Assembly: GCF_014638995.1 (NCBI RefSeq)
Contig: NZ_BMFR01000009.1
Span: 1 to 64,000, forward strand
Direction of reading: 5' to 3'
DNA: 64,000 nt
Source: Virgibacillus oceani
GTDB taxonomy: Bacteria > Bacillota > Bacilli > Bacillales > Amphibacillaceae
The position numbers and the translations under genes were made by a program. Below the pieces are notes generated by a model that had not been told where the DNA came from, ran no database searches, and saw only the letters and a program-made list of their open reading frames with translations. Positions 36,059-46,849 of this stretch are shown here, in pieces (the stretch's first letter is position 1; every line of letters starts with the position of its first letter).

Positions 36059-37559
36059 TATTAATATCCTCCCTGTCTCTCTTTGGTGTATACCTTCTTA
36101 TCTTGAGTGGTCTTAAAAATTTACTTCGAGCCGTTGTATAATCGAATGATGACCGAATAAAACTGTCTCGAAAGTTCTTTCTTCTAAATGGAAATAGCGG
36201 CACTAAATACGGTGTACCAAAAGATTTTAACCTTAACAGATGTCCAAAAAGAAAAACCATTCCTATTGCAATCCCTAATCCTCCCCAAAGTGCTGCAGTT
36301 ACTATAAAGGGAAAGCGTAGTACTCGAATGGCATTTGACATTGTATAGTTAGGCGTTGTAAAGGACGCCAACGCCGATAAAGCAACAATGATAAGCAATA
36401 TATTACTGGTAAGAGCAGCCTCTACGGTTGCCTGTCCGATAACTATCCCACCTACAATACCTAAAGTTTGTCCAACTTTTGTTGGTAAACGTGCACCGGC
36501 TTCTCGTAATAATTCAATCGTCAGTTCCATAAAAATAACTTCCAATACTGGTGGAAACGGGACATTGGCTCGAGAGTTAATAAGTGGCCCAAGTAAAACT
36601 TCTGGTATAACTTCATAATGAAACGTTAGTATGGCTACATACAATGGAGTGGCGAAAATCGAAAAAATAACACTAAAGTAACGAATAACCCGAAAGAAAG
36701 ACCCAATTATCCAGGGAAAATAATAATCTTCAGGAGTAATGAAAAAATTCATCAATGTGGCTGGTCCAGTAATTACGTAAGGTGATCCATTAGATAAGAC
36801 GGCAATCTGTCCTTGCACTAGAGAAAATACCGCTTTATCAATTCGTTCAGTCGATAGGAAAGTCGGAAAGATCGTATTTGAATTATCGGAAAGGATTTGG
36901 TCAATATGTGAGTTATCAAACACAACATCAAGATCTATATCCTTTAATCTTTGTCGAACGGTTTGAATGTTTTGAGGGTTAGTTATTCCGTCCAAATATG
37001 CGATGGCCACCTTTGTTTTTGACATAGATCCAATAATAACCTCTTCAATAACTAAATCAGAAATGGAAATTTTGTTTCTTAATAAATGAATGTTGACATC
37101 CATGTTTTCAATAAAGCCGACCTTTGGACCGACAACAGTAAATTCATTTTCCGTGTCATTGTTTTTTCGGATACCAAGACCATTGTTTTCAATGTTTACT
37201 GCAAGAAATTGTGTATATAATTCGTTTAGTTGAATCATTGCATAGCCCTGCATAAGCTTATTTTGTACATCAGAGCCATCTTTTACGATATGTAAGTCAT
37301 CAAAAGGTATATAATTTTTTATATCATCAAGATTGGTGGTTTTCCCTATGTGCTTTTGAATTGACGGCAGAAGAAGCCGATTTACCTTTTCAACATCGAC
37401 CATAGACTTATAATAACTAATTAATAGACGGTCAGAATCATCAAAAGGAGAATATTGGTGAAAATCACTGGATTTTTTAGCTTGCTCAAAAACTACCTTA
37501 ATTGGCTTAGATTTATTTGTTAATTTCTTTTTATTATGTTTATTAAAAAAGAGAACCAT
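36051..37559 (-). CDS. gerKA: Spore germination protein GerA family
   Basis: 502 residues from ATG 37559 (AAGGTG upstream); the longer in-frame start at 37661 lacks a ribosome site and adds unrelated sequence. A soluble N-terminal domain is followed by the conserved FVIPEDYYFPW and ARVPFPPxxE-type region and four to five C-terminal TM segments. Receptor A subunit, first gene of the operon. Confidence 0.92.
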   Translation of the reverse strand: MVLFFNKHNKKKLTNKSKPIKVVFEQAKKSSDFHQYSPFDDSDRLLISYYKSMVDVEKVNRLLLPSIQKHIGKTTNLDDIKNYIPFDDLHIVKDGSDVQNKLMQGYAMIQLNELYTQFLAVNIENNGLGIRKNNDTENEFTVVGPKVGFIENMDVNIHLLRNKISISDLVIEEVIIGSMSKTKVAIAYLDGITNPQNIQTVRQRLKDIDLDVVFDNSHIDQILSDNSNTIFPTFLSTERIDKAVFSLVQGQIAVLSNGSPYVITGPATLMNFFITPEDYYFPWIIGSFFRVIRYFSVIFSIFATPLYVAILTFHYEVIPEVLLGPLINSRANVPFPPVLEVIFMELTIELLREAGARLPTKVGQTLGIVGGIVIGQATVEAALTSNILLIIVALSALASFTTPNYTMSNAIRVLRFPFIVTAALWGGLGIAIGMVFLFGHLLRLKSFGTPYLVPLFPFRRKNFRDSFIRSSFDYTTARSKFLRPLKIRRYTPKRDREDINNE

Positions 37560-37919
37560 ATTTTTCACCTTAAGTTTTATCGTTATTTGCTCTGAGTTAT
37601 TCTGTACTATACTGGTATATTTTATTCTTTTAATAATGATTAATTCTCGCCACAAAAGCAATTGACGACAGAAAATCAGATTGTACAGTTAATAACAATA
37701 CGACCAGATCGAAAATACTCTGGAGATCCTATTCAAAGGATACCCTGATAAGAAACGGGTTGTGGCAGTATAGAAGTATCTTCTATTGTGACTAGATCAC
37801 GTATTAAAAGTTTCGCAATTAAACTACTGTCATTTGTATTGTTAAAGTGTAGTTGATACAATGTAGTGGTCTGGTGATTAAGAAAAGATGTATCAACTTG
37901 TGGGGCAACTTACTACTTA
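37560..37919. other. Region upstream of gerA, no gene
   Basis: 360 bases that should hold the ger promoter. I could not place sigma-G boxes with confidence. The right end merges into an SDR remnant. Confidence 0.35.
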
Positions 37920-38032
37920 GGAGAATTTCGACACCAGATGAAATTGCAAAGGCTGTTCTTTTTCAATTGACTCAAAAATCTTTCACAGGCCAAGTTTTTA
38001 CAATTGATAATGGCCAACACTTTGAAGTTTAA
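37920..38032 (+). pseudogene. C-terminal fragment of a short-chain dehydrogenase
   Basis: ISTPDEIAKAVLFQLTQKSF followed by TGQVFTIDNGQHFEV and TAA. The PxEIAxAVxFL...TGQxxxxDGG pattern is the standard SDR C-terminus. No N-terminal part remains. Confidence 0.7.
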
Positions 38033-38156
38033 ATTTCCTCATAATATTAAACACCCTCCTAAGGGTATACCAAATAAGAGGGTGCTTAGAATGTTTTACA
38101 ATCAACTATATTTTCACAAGTGATGTTAGCTTGACCAAGATATCCTTCTAGAATTT

Positions 38157-39107
38157 TCAAGTGAATAGATGTGTGTATTCCCCATAGCCCTCTTCCTCTA
38201 ATTTATCTTTTGGAATAAACTTTAAAGCAGCGGAATTTATACAATACCTTAATCCACCATGTTCTTTGGGACCATCTTCGAAAACATGTCCTAAATGAGA
38301 GTCTGATTTAGTACTTCTAACCTCTGTACGTCTCATTCCGTAAGATGTGTCAACTTTTTCTTTAATTTCACTTTTCTTAATGGGTCTGGTAAAACTTGGC
38401 CAACCACAACCTGAGTCATACTTATCTAAAGAACTATACAATGGTTCACCAGAAATTGTATCTACATAAATTCCATCCTCCTTATTATCCCAAAATTCAT
38501 TATTAAAAGCGGGCTCTGTGGCATTTTTTTGAGTAACGTTATATTGAAGAGGGGTTAGTTTATTGATCACTTCTCCATATCCGTCCCTCCAATTTTCTTT
38601 AATAAATGAATTTCTGCCAGACCCCTCTTTGTAAAGGTTATAATGAAAGGGGTTTTTCTTATGATATTTTTGATGTTTCTCTTCAGCTGGATAAAATTCT
38701 GTAGCAGGTTTTATTTCAGTAACGATTGGTTTCTTAAATTTATTACTGTTTTCTAATTCCTTTTTGGACATTTCCGCCAGTGCTTTTTGACTTTCAGTGT
38801 GATAGAATATGGCTGTTTTATAAGAGCTTCCTCTGTCGTTAAACTGTCCATCCGGATCAGTTGGATCTATTTGTTGCCAGTACAATTGCAATAATTTTTG
38901 ATATGGAAACTTTTCTGGATCGTATGTTATCTGTACTGCCTCATAATGTCCGGTTTGATTTGAACATACTTCTTCGTATGTTGGATTCTCTTTATGACCT
39001 CCCGTATATCCCGATATAACATCTATTATGCCCGGTAACTCTTCGAAAGGTGAAACCATGCACCAAAAACATCCACCAGCAAATGTAGCCTTTTCAGTAT
39101 TATTCAT
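38157..39107 (-). CDS. msrAB: Bifunctional methionine sulfoxide reductase MsrA/MsrB
   Basis: 316 residues. The MsrA half comes first: [20 protein letters not shown] and SGYTGG. MsrB follows: [37 protein letters not shown] and the catalytic [11 protein letters not shown]. It repairs both diastereomers of methionine sulfoxide. Strong GGAGG upstream. It lies in a stretch of oxidant-defence genes. Confidence 0.96.
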   Translation of the reverse strand: MNNTEKATFAGGCFWCMVSPFEELPGIIDVISGYTGGHKENPTYEEVCSNQTGHYEAVQITYDPEKFPYQKLLQLYWQQIDPTDPDGQFNDRGSSYKTAIFYHTESQKALAEMSKKELENSNKFKKPIVTEIKPATEFYPAEEKHQKYHKKNPFHYNLYKEGSGRNSFIKENWRDGYGEVINKLTPLQYNVTQKNATEPAFNNEFWDNKEDGIYVDTISGEPLYSSLDKYDSGCGWPSFTRPIKKSEIKEKVDTSYGMRRTEVRSTKSDSHLGHVFEDGPKEHGGLRYCINSAALKFIPKDKLEEEGYGEYTHLFT

Positions 39108-39400
39108 TTTTAATTACCTCCTACAAATTATAGATTTTCAACATAATTAGTATGATATTTTTTTGTAATATGTTATTTAAGTTTTCCACCATTATGTTTA
39201 TCTGACATCCTAAAACTGGAGGAAAGCTCAGATGAAGGTTATTAATTTCTTCGATCTTAATTTTCCCTCTCAATATAACTATTATTCCATACAATTTTTA
39301 ACTGTTATTTAGTCCACAAAACCATTGCCTATTTATATAAATAGCAACTAACCTACAAATAACAGGCTCTTTTTTAATTTGATGGTATTTTCAAGTAACA

Positions 39401-39820
39401 TTAGTTTTGATCCGGATAATCACAATACTCAATAATCGTACCATTCGTGTCAGCTGGATTTAAGTATATTAATCTTCTTCCGTGATTGTTTATCCTTAAA
39501 GTATCCTCCAATGTTCGAACACCTTTATTTTCTAGTTCTTTTAACGCTTCATCGAGATCATTGACATTGTATGCAATATGATGGACACCTTTTCCTTTCT
39601 GATTAATAAATCGTGCAATCGGGGAGGTGGTATTGTTTGTTGGAGCAAGCAATTCAATTCGATTTCCGCCTACTTCCATAATTGCGATTTCACTTTCTAC
39701 CCCTTTTGCCTCGCTTCTGTATCGATCTAAAAGTGTACCTTTCAATACGTTTTCATAAAATAATATACTTACATCTAAACGACGTACTGCAATTCCAATA
39801 TGATCAAGTTTATAATCCAT
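39401..39820 (-). CDS. Glyoxalase/VOC-family protein, methylmalonyl-CoA epimerase-like
   Basis: 139 residues from ATG 39820, preceded by AAGGAGG (the upstream ORF extension is not needed). MDYKLDHIGIAVRRL, GNRIELLAP, GKGVHHIAYNVND and NGTIIEYCDY supply the His/Glu metal ligands in the spacing of methylmalonyl-CoA epimerase. Could be another VOC lyase; no mutase gene is near. Confidence 0.8.
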   Translation of the reverse strand: MDYKLDHIGIAVRRLDVSILFYENVLKGTLLDRYRSEAKGVESEIAIMEVGGNRIELLAPTNNTTSPIARFINQKGKGVHHIAYNVNDLDEALKELENKGVRTLEDTLRINNHGRRLIYLNPADTNGTIIEYCDYPDQN

Positions 39821-40245
39821 GTGAACCTCCTTAAGCTCAGTATAAAACATTTTAAATGGGGACAAACCCCCAATTGAAGGGCCTAATATATTTTTTCTGT
39901 GATGCTCTTCTTCTTTTAACTAAAATAATCATTCTAGGTTGGAACGTATTCTTATTCCTTTAAAGGTTCTTTAAATAAAGTAATTATCGCATCAAAGTTT
40001 TGACAAAAGTAAGTGTCGGATAGGTTGATAAGGTATTTCCATACAGATGTTACGTTTGTTCAACTTCTGTTTAAAAATATTCGAAATGAATCATCGAAAG
40101 CTTTCTAACAAATGAATGTATTAGATTCTTGAATAAGTCCCTTCAGCTATTCAGAATTTGAATAAATCAATTATGGAAATGCATAAAGTAATTAATAAAG
40201 TAAATTTAATAGTGACCAACCCTTATAAACTTGATGCGAATACTT
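39821..40245. other. Intergenic region, nothing recognised
   Basis: About 425 AT-rich bases between a VOC gene and a tetR gene. No gene, RNA or repeat seen. Confidence 0.4.
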
Positions 40246-40881
40246 TTATATTTTTTTGAATGAGTTTATGTGTTCAATCATTGTATCTAATGCAATGATA
40301 ATTGGTTTTGGATCTCGCCGTACTTGAGTTAGCAAAAGGCCTCCTTGAAGTGCCGCAAGTAGTGCAAGTGCTAGTTTATCAGGATCAGCATTTGAATTTA
40401 ATTCACCTCGATTAAGCATGTAACGTAAACCTTTACGTATACTGTCTTCCCACTCAAAAAAACTAGACATAATTTCCTGATGTACTTCTGCATTTGTTTC
40501 AACTAATTCACTTGCAAGTGATCCTAAAGGACATCCTCCTTCGCAATTTCGTTTTATTTGAATATCTACAATAAAATCCCTCCACGCATATAGAGCTTCG
40601 AATGAGTCAAGATCACTAAGGTACCGTCTATGGTTTTCAATTATTTTTGAAGTTTGGTATGAAATAACCTCCAGTATCAATTCTTTTTTTTCTTTAAAAT
40701 AATGATACATCTGTGATGAACTTATTTTTGCTTTATGTTGAACGTCTTCAATTGTAGTTCTAGCTACGCCCTGTTCATACATCAATTCTGCGGCAGCTAC
40801 AATAATTCGAGAGCGGGTTTCTTGCCCCTTTTTTGTAAGTTTTGGTTTTTTAGTTATATTTAATGGATTATTCATATCCAT
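40246..40881 (-). CDS. TetR-family regulator (copy 1)
   Basis: 211 residues. N-terminal HTH: TRSRIIVAAAELMYEQGVAR, TTIEDVQHKAKISSSQMYHY. The C-terminal domain carries RNCEGGCPLGSLASELVE, the conserved CxGGCPxGSLASEL motif shared with copy 2 at 46.0 kb. The paired cysteines could sense oxidants, by inference from its neighbours. A degenerate operator-like palindrome lies upstream. Confidence 0.9.
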   Translation of the reverse strand: MDMNNPLNITKKPKLTKKGQETRSRIIVAAAELMYEQGVARTTIEDVQHKAKISSSQMYHYFKEKKELILEVISYQTSKIIENHRRYLSDLDSFEALYAWRDFIVDIQIKRNCEGGCPLGSLASELVETNAEVHQEIMSSFFEWEDSIRKGLRYMLNRGELNSNADPDKLALALLAALQGGLLLTQVRRDPKPIIIALDTMIEHINSFKKI

Positions 40882-41039
40882 ATTATAACTTAAAAACTTT
40901 TGACATTGGTACTATATAAATGGGTTTGTTGAAATGGAAATTTTATTTAATGACCTTGTAAATGTATGACTGTCACATGTAATTAAATTCAAATAAATTG
41001 AGATTGCCTAGAATATAAACTATTATTACGTTCGAATTT

Positions 41040-41055
41040 CGGAGTATACATTCCA
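41040..41055. promoter_or_regulatory. Degenerate operator-like palindrome
   Basis: CGGAGTATACATTCCA followed by AAAAAAACGATATTAT, parallel to the promoter at 47461-47494 (TGGAGTTGACACTCCA, AAAAAAACATTGTTATGAT). Two arm bases differ. It lies 160 bases upstream of the tetR copy 1 start; remaining DNA to 41280 holds only gene debris. Confidence 0.4.
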
Positions 41056-41287
41056 AAAAAACGATATTATTCTTTACATGTCATTAGAGAAGATAAATCT
41101 GGTTTAGAGATAACCATTAAAGTTATTATTGAGATTGGACTCATAATGAAAGCACACGAAGTACCTCCTCCTAATAACACTGGAAGAGACTGGCCATTAC
41201 ACGGTTATGAAACAATTTTTTGAAAACAAAGAACGCATGCTCAGTCACCTGTTTGAGCTGGATAACGAAAAGGACGGATAAGATAAA

Positions 41288-41315
41288 TAAAGGCTTGGAA
41301 ATGACTCCAAGCATT
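41288..41315 (-). terminator. Terminator of the siderophore transport operon
   Basis: Minus-strand GCTTGGA GTCATT TCCAAGC followed by CTTTATTTA, directly after the second permease gene. Confidence 0.7.
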
Positions 41316-41323
41316 TTGTGCAA

Positions 41324-42310
41324 TTATTTCGCTTTCAACTTCCGAAGTAAAAATAAGAAATACGGTGCACCAAGAACAGCTGTAAATATCCCAGCCGGTA
41401 TTTCTGCAGGTGGTGCTAATCCCCGACCTAATCCATCAGCAAGCAATAGTAGCAGCATTCCCATTACAGCAGCGGTTGGTAATAACAATTGATGTCTATT
41501 TCCAACAAGCTGCCTTGCAATATGTGGAGCGATCAAACCAAGGAACCCTAAAGATCCGACAACTGCAACAGATGCTCCAGCAAGTGCGACCGCGATTGCT
41601 AACAAAATACCGCGAGTACGCTCAGTCGGTTCACCAAGTCCTTCGGCAACGTCATCACCTAAATTAAGAATGTCCAATCTTTTTGCTAGCAAAATGCTCA
41701 CTGGAACTAATAGGAGAATCCACGGGGCCAATAATAAAACATCGTTCCAGCTCTTGCCCCAAATACTACCAGTAAGCCAAACGAGTGCAGCGTTGACCTC
41801 TATCGGAAATTTAACCATTAAAAATTGAATTCCGGCTTGACAGATTGCCCCTAAGGCAATGCCGACTAATGCTAATGTCGATGGATTAACGCCTTTTTTA
41901 TATGCAAAAAGATACAAAATAACAGTAATAATTGCTGCCCCTGCTAATGCAGCAATTGGCAACATGATAACGGGTGCTTGTGGGAAAAGCAAGACGACAA
42001 TCGCTGCCGCAAGCCCAGCCCCCTTCGTAATCCCAATTACGTCGGGTGAAGCTAACGGATTACGAATAATCCCTTGTATAATAGCACCAGAAACACCTAG
42101 GCCAGCACCAACGAGGATTGCCATAACAATTCGCGGCAAGCGGTAATTCATAATAATAAACCCAGCTCCACCATCAACTTCTCCAAACATTGACTGAATA
42201 ACATCAATAGGGTTAATGAATACCGATCCAACACCAACTGCTACTATTGCGATAACTAGAGTGAGTATAATAAGAAGTACCAATTTAATTTTCGGAGATA
42301 GACGTCTCAT
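41324..42310 (-). CDS. FecCD-family siderophore ABC permease
   Basis: 328 residues, about ten TM helices with the BtuC-type pattern (YRLPRIVMAILVGAGLGVSG, IIRNPLASPDVIGITKGAGL, SLGFLGLIAPHIARQLVGNR). It overlaps the upstream permease by 4 bases. With it, and the binding protein 43.4-44.4 kb, it imports ferric siderophores (resembling B. subtilis YfiZ/YfhA); no ATPase gene is in the cluster, so a shared ATPase is needed. Confidence 0.93.
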   Translation of the reverse strand: MRRLSPKIKLVLLIILTLVIAIVAVGVGSVFINPIDVIQSMFGEVDGGAGFIIMNYRLPRIVMAILVGAGLGVSGAIIQGIIRNPLASPDVIGITKGAGLAAAIVVLLFPQAPVIMLPIAALAGAAIITVILYLFAYKKGVNPSTLALVGIALGAICQAGIQFLMVKFPIEVNAALVWLTGSIWGKSWNDVLLLAPWILLLVPVSILLAKRLDILNLGDDVAEGLGEPTERTRGILLAIAVALAGASVAVVGSLGFLGLIAPHIARQLVGNRHQLLLPTAAVMGMLLLLLADGLGRGLAPPAEIPAGIFTAVLGAPYFLFLLRKLKAK

Positions 42311-43314
42311 GACCTTTTACCCCCTTTTCGTGCTAAATATAAGAAATAGGGAGCACCAATCAATGCGGTCACAATCCCGACTGGTGATTCAGACGGAAAT
42401 GCAATAAACCTTGATAGCACATCAGCGCTAACTAAAAGTAAAGAACCAAGTAATCCAGAAAACGGGATGATTACTCGATAGTCAATCCCAACTAATTTTC
42501 GGGCGATATGTGGAATGATTAATCCAACAAATCCAATTGGACCAGCAACTGCTACCGATGCACCAGCAAGTAACACGACAAGTAAGCTAAGTAACAAGCG
42601 GATTACGACAACATTCTGTCCGAGTCCCTTTGCCATGTCATCACCAAGTCCAAGAATTGTTAGCTGACGTGCTGATATTACTGCAATCACAATTCCAGCC
42701 GTTGCCCACGGCCATATAACCTGTACATCACCCCAGCTTGCACCGTCAACCGCGCCGGCAAGCCAAAATAATACACTTTCTGTTGAGTCCTCATGAAACA
42801 GTATTAGACCCTCGATAATGGCAGATAAAAATAAATGCACTGTAATCCCAGCGAGTGCTAGTTTTATCGGCGATGTCCCACCACCAGCAGACGCCATATA
42901 ATAAACGGTCGATCCACCTAAAACAGCACCTAAAAACGCAAAGTATACTAATGCGCTCGGTGAAATGCTTGGTAGAATGATGGTCCCCACTACAACCACT
43001 AATGAAGCCCCAGCGTTAACACCAAAGATTTGTGGAGAGGCAAGCGGATTTAATGTAATTGCCTGCATAATCGCTCCAGCAATAGCAAGACTAGCACCAA
43101 TGATGATAGCGATCAATGTACGCGGCAACCGTAAATCTTGGATGATTAAGTAATCTTTGATAGTTTGGTCAGAAAAAAATGATTGAAAAATAGTCCCAAA
43201 GTCAATTGACGCAGCCCCAACGCGCAGACTGGCCAAAATGCTTAAGAATAGTAAAAGCATTGTTACAATAAATAGGATTACTTTTTTTCTCATCGTTGTA
43301 CTTTTTGTCTCCAT
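42307..43314 (-). CDS. FecCD-family siderophore ABC permease
   Basis: 335 residues with DLRLPRTLIAIIIGASLAIA, ITLNPLASPQIFGVNAGASL and GPIGFVGLIIPHIARKLVGI. Partner permease of the gene downstream. Confidence 0.93.
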   Translation of the reverse strand: METKSTTMRKKVILFIVTMLLLFLSILASLRVGAASIDFGTIFQSFFSDQTIKDYLIIQDLRLPRTLIAIIIGASLAIAGAIMQAITLNPLASPQIFGVNAGASLVVVVGTIILPSISPSALVYFAFLGAVLGGSTVYYMASAGGGTSPIKLALAGITVHLFLSAIIEGLILFHEDSTESVLFWLAGAVDGASWGDVQVIWPWATAGIVIAVISARQLTILGLGDDMAKGLGQNVVVIRLLLSLLVVLLAGASVAVAGPIGFVGLIIPHIARKLVGIDYRVIIPFSGLLGSLLLVSADVLSRFIAFPSESPVGIVTALIGAPYFLYLARKGGKRS

Positions 43315-43397
43315 GCTTAAATTCCCCTCTTGCCTGAATACAGGTAACCCATTCTACTAATTTTATTTAAACTAGTGCATAATTTCAAAAAAAGGGA

Positions 43398-43426
43398 GAA
43401 AGAGCGAGATAAAGTCTCGCCCTATT
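43398..43426 (-). terminator. Hairpin between the binding-protein gene and the permease genes
   Basis: On the minus strand: GGGCGAGA CTTTA TCTCGCTC followed by a mixed T-rich run. It can act as a partial terminator so that the binding protein is made in excess of the permeases. Confidence 0.6.
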
Positions 43427-43427
43427 T

Positions 43428-44384
43428 TTACTTACCGTATAATTGTTGTACAGCTTCCTCTAAAATTGCCTCTGACGAAATTAATCCACGAAATCTGGAC
43501 CATGTATCACGGTCAACCGTATAGACACTGTCATTTTTCACAGCACTTACGTTTTCCCATAGTGGGTTTTGTGCCCACTCGTCAATAACAGTCTTTTCGC
43601 CTGCCTGCATTAAAAATAAAACATCTGGATTAAACTCGACAACTTGCTCTAGATTAATTTTATTATAGCGGTCACTGCCATCTTGTATCGCGTTTTTTAA
43701 ACCAATTGATTCAAGCAATGAGCCTGTATAGGAATCCATGTTATGTGCAAAGAACCCATCTGGCGTTACAACACCAGGGAGAACAACCCGAACTTCATCC
43801 GCTGGAACCTCTGACTTGATTTCCTCAATACGTTTCTTATGTGCCTCTAATACTTCTTGACCTTTCTCTTCTTCTCCAACGGCAATTGAAATTTTTTGGA
43901 AATCGTCAAGAATTTGTTCATAATCAGCTGCTAACGAATTCAAAACAATTGTAGGTGCAATGTCAGAAAGTTGCTCATATACGTCCTTATGACGCTGCAA
44001 ATCCGCAATAATTAAGTCCGGTTGAAGGGAACTTATAATCTCCATACTAGGTTGTTTTCTTGTACCAACAGACGTATATTCACCGATTTTATCTTGAATT
44101 GGCGCGATAATTCGACTTTCGTCATCATCATCAGCTATTCCAATTGGTGAAATACCTAACGCTGCTAAAGCATCAACATAGGAAAACTCTAACGCAACAA
44201 TTTTCTTAGGATTTGCGGGTACTTTCGTTTCGCCCATTTCGTGGGCAATAGTAACTGTATCCCCACTTGCAGACCCCTTCTCTTTGTTGACTGATTCATC
44301 ATCGCCACCGACCGTACCACAGCCAACAAGCCCAACCATTATAAATACCACTATTAATAAAAATGAATACCACTTTTTCTTCAT
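43428..44384 (-). CDS. Ferric-siderophore-binding lipoprotein
   Basis: 318 residues: lipobox LVGC at about residues 19-22, then a class III helical-backbone binding protein (VTIAHEMGETKVPANPKKIV, ALEFSYVDALAALGISPIGI, PDLIIADLQRHKDVYEQLSD). Close in layout to YfiY, FhuD-like hydroxamate binders. A Fur box lies 53 bases upstream. Confidence 0.92.
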   Translation of the reverse strand: MKKKWYSFLLIVVFIMVGLVGCGTVGGDDESVNKEKGSASGDTVTIAHEMGETKVPANPKKIVALEFSYVDALAALGISPIGIADDDDESRIIAPIQDKIGEYTSVGTRKQPSMEIISSLQPDLIIADLQRHKDVYEQLSDIAPTIVLNSLAADYEQILDDFQKISIAVGEEEKGQEVLEAHKKRIEEIKSEVPADEVRVVLPGVVTPDGFFAHNMDSYTGSLLESIGLKNAIQDGSDRYNKINLEQVVEFNPDVLFLMQAGEKTVIDEWAQNPLWENVSAVKNDSVYTVDRDTWSRFRGLISSEAILEEAVQQLYGK

Positions 44385-44436
44385 TATTCAAACCTCCAAG
44401 GTGTATTGATGAAAACGCGTGCATAATATTATGCTA

Positions 44437-44455
44437 ATAATGATAATCATTATCA
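44437..44455. promoter_or_regulatory. Fur box
   Basis: ATAATGATAATCATTATCA, matching the Fur consensus (TGATAATNATTATCA) in all key positions; upstream of the siderophore-binding lipoprotein. Predicts iron-repressed expression. Confidence 0.85.
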
Positions 44456-44476
44456 ATCAAAATGTCTATAGATTTT

Positions 44477-44750
44477 TTAAATAAATTTATAATAATTCAT
44501 GAAATGTTCTTCTTCTTTGTTGTCACCGCCTATTTCTAGTAATGATTTAAGGAGGGTAAAGTACATTGATGCAGAAAATAGAATTGGATAAAAGTCGTAC
44601 ATTAATTGAAACAGATAAGCACAAGAAAAGACGATATTCTTTGTTATTCCTTTATTTTTTAAATGTTTAAGCACTTTCAATTCTTTAAATTTTGATTTTA
44701 ATTCATTTGGTAATTGCTTGTTGTTTCCTCCCTTACCTATTTATTTTTCA
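44477..44750 (-). pseudogene. N-terminal fragment of an IS4-like transposase
   Basis: From about 44745 the minus strand reads KQLPNELKSKFKELKVLKHL and KNKGITKNIVFSCAYLFQL, which resembles the start of IS4-group transposases; it then diverges (MYDFYPILFSASMYFTLL) and stops. The catalytic part is missing. Confidence 0.4.
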
Positions 44751-45039
44751 TTACGGCGTAAACGAATCCTTTTAAGGATACTAATCCACCTTGACTTGAT
44801 TCTAACTTGAAATCTGCTGCTTTATGACCAACCGCTAAGCCCTATGGCACAAACTAAAACATCCCTTCCCACGGGATCTCATAAATCCCCCCTTTTCTTC
44901 CCTTTTTCACTTTTTTACAAAGAATACGTAAAAAAACGACATCAAATCCTCATCGCTTGTAAAACAACGCGATATATCAATCCGTCAGGCGACCGATACA
45001 CATACAAAAAACGGGAAACACCATTAGCGGTTTATAGGA

Positions 45040-45395
45040 AATCCTCTATATCTGATTTTTTTACGTGGTACTTGGTGTCCGATCTATAGAAAGCAATTAG
45101 AAATGCTCAAAGACAATTATGATGAATTTTTAAGTAAAGGAATACAGCCTATTGGAATTGCTGGACAAAAAATAGAGGGAATTAAACAGTACACGGAAGC
45201 CAACGATATTAAAATTCCTATCTTATCTGATGAAACACGGAAAGTAATTAAACAATACGAGGTTTTTTTATTAAATGGGATTCATTTCGCATAGCTATAC
45301 CAGTTTCCTACCTAAATAGATGACCAGCACACTATTCGTTATTCTTATGTGGGAAACCATCAAAACGACCGTCCTTCTGCTGGGAGATAATGAGT
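45040..45395 (+). pseudogene. Broken peroxiredoxin-like protein
   Basis: LIFLRGTWCPIYRKQLEMLK (peroxidatic Cys in WCPxxR), YDEFLSKGIQPIGIAGQKIE, IKIPILSDETRKVIKQYEVF, then a stop after NGIHFA and a continuation IDDQHTIRYSYVGNHQNDRP with another stop between. N-terminal part lost. Confidence 0.7.
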
Positions 45396-45589
45396 ATCGT
45401 TGAACAATTGCCAGTCTATGTGTCTGCCCTTAAAGAGACATTTGGTGATAAAAAAAATTACCCCAAACGTTACTAAACTGAGTTAGATCAAATGAAACAC
45501 AAGTAGGAATACAACAAAAAATCCATTCTATCAGGGAGAAAGAAGAGTCGATTAGATCAGAGATGGATGAGATTTATAGATATGATTAA

Positions 45590-45900
45590 GATCTGCAATT
45601 CCACTACCAATTATGATTTGTTCAGGAGTATAGTGAACGCCTCCCGCATTAAATAAGTAATTTGCTAGTGCTGCGCGAAGTTTAAATCCTCTCTGAAGAT
45701 CACCATATTTTCCAATATCCGTTGAACAATTTTCGAGGCTACTTTCAACATCTTATTTCAGGTTCGAATAGGGAAACAATGTGGGTCAACAGTAGAAGGA
45801 TCAAAATCACTTTCGTTCCATTTTAAATACCTTAAAACAATCTTTAACTTTTCTTCAGTTTTAATTTGTCCATAAAAAATACCCCGTAGAAGTTGTTTGG
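45590..45900 (-). pseudogene. MocR/PdxR-type regulator remnant
   Basis: Minus-strand pieces FDPSTVDPHCFPIRT, NKMLKVASK, KYGDLQRGFKLRAALANYLF and NAGGVHYTPEQIIIGSGIAD match the aminotransferase-like domain of GntR/MocR regulators (Y-G-D-x-x-G-x-x-x-L-R-x-x-I-A-x-Y-L). Broken by stops and frameshifts. Confidence 0.65.
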
Positions 45901-46028
45901 TGTCAACATTTACGGGGCAGAACAGTTGCGAATTAGAGTGCTTTTTCCATGATATTTTCTGCTTTGCCCTTCTAATAAATTAGAATGCTATCTTGCGCAA
46001 ATGAAAAAAGTTTTATCATTCTGCCATA

Positions 46029-46658
46029 TCAAATGATGAATGAGCTGATATGTGCTAGCATACTGTCCAATCCTACTTCAAGGGGTAGTGTTTCTTTGCG
46101 AACCTGCGTAAGAAGAAGTCCTCCTTGAAGTGTGGTCAGCAACGCAAGAGCGAGTTCGTCTGGATTGGCATTGGTGCTCAGTTCGCCACGCTCCTGCATC
46201 GTGCGTAGCCCTATTCGAATAAAATTCTCCCACTGCATAAAACCGACTTCGAGCTCGGAACGCGCATCTGGCTCTATGTCTGACAACTCACTGGCAAGCG
46301 AGCCGATTGGACACCCACCCCGGCATTGCCTCTCATTTTGAAGTTGAACAATTGCATCGCGCCAAGTTTTTAGGGCTTCTATACTGTCAAGTTGGATTAC
46401 CGAAGACTCTTGGGTGCTTAGCACTTTCTCAGTCTGATAAATAATTACGGCTTTAACCAGCTCTCGTTTCTCCTTGAAATAATGGTATAGCTGGGACGAG
46501 CTAACTTGAGCCTCTTTTTGCACATCCCCTACGCTTGTACCTGAAACACCTTTCTCAAACATCAATTTGGCTGCAGCAGAAACGATTCGAGAGCGAGTCT
46601 CTTCACCCTTTTTCGTCAGCCGATGTTTTGGTATCCTAAGTTCATTTAGTTTTTCCAT
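46029..46658 (-). CDS. TetR-family regulator (copy 2)
   Basis: 209 residues. HTH: TRSRIVSAAAKLMFEKGVSG, TSVGDVQKEAQVSSSQLYHY. C-terminal RQCRGGCPIGSLASELSD mirrors copy 1 at 40.2-40.9 kb (overall clearly homologous). It is a likely binder of the TGGAGT-N4-ACTCCA palindromes at 47461 and 47508 upstream of a peroxiredoxin-like gene, by proximity only. Confidence 0.9.
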   Translation of the reverse strand: MEKLNELRIPKHRLTKKGEETRSRIVSAAAKLMFEKGVSGTSVGDVQKEAQVSSSQLYHYFKEKRELVKAVIIYQTEKVLSTQESSVIQLDSIEALKTWRDAIVQLQNERQCRGGCPIGSLASELSDIEPDARSELEVGFMQWENFIRIGLRTMQERGELSTNANPDELALALLTTLQGGLLLTQVRKETLPLEVGLDSMLAHISSFII

Positions 46659-46849
46659 ATTATAAGTATAACAAAAAAATAGGTTTTACATCCAAAAAAA
46701 AATTTATTGAATGGTATTGAAAACAATGAATGGGATACTCTTAAAAAGGGAATAGCCGAGAAATTATTAATCGGTTCTTTAAGTGATTTTAAGATGAAAA
46801 TTCCTAACAGGGGATCATGTAATCGACGCACGGACTTCTTTTTAAATTA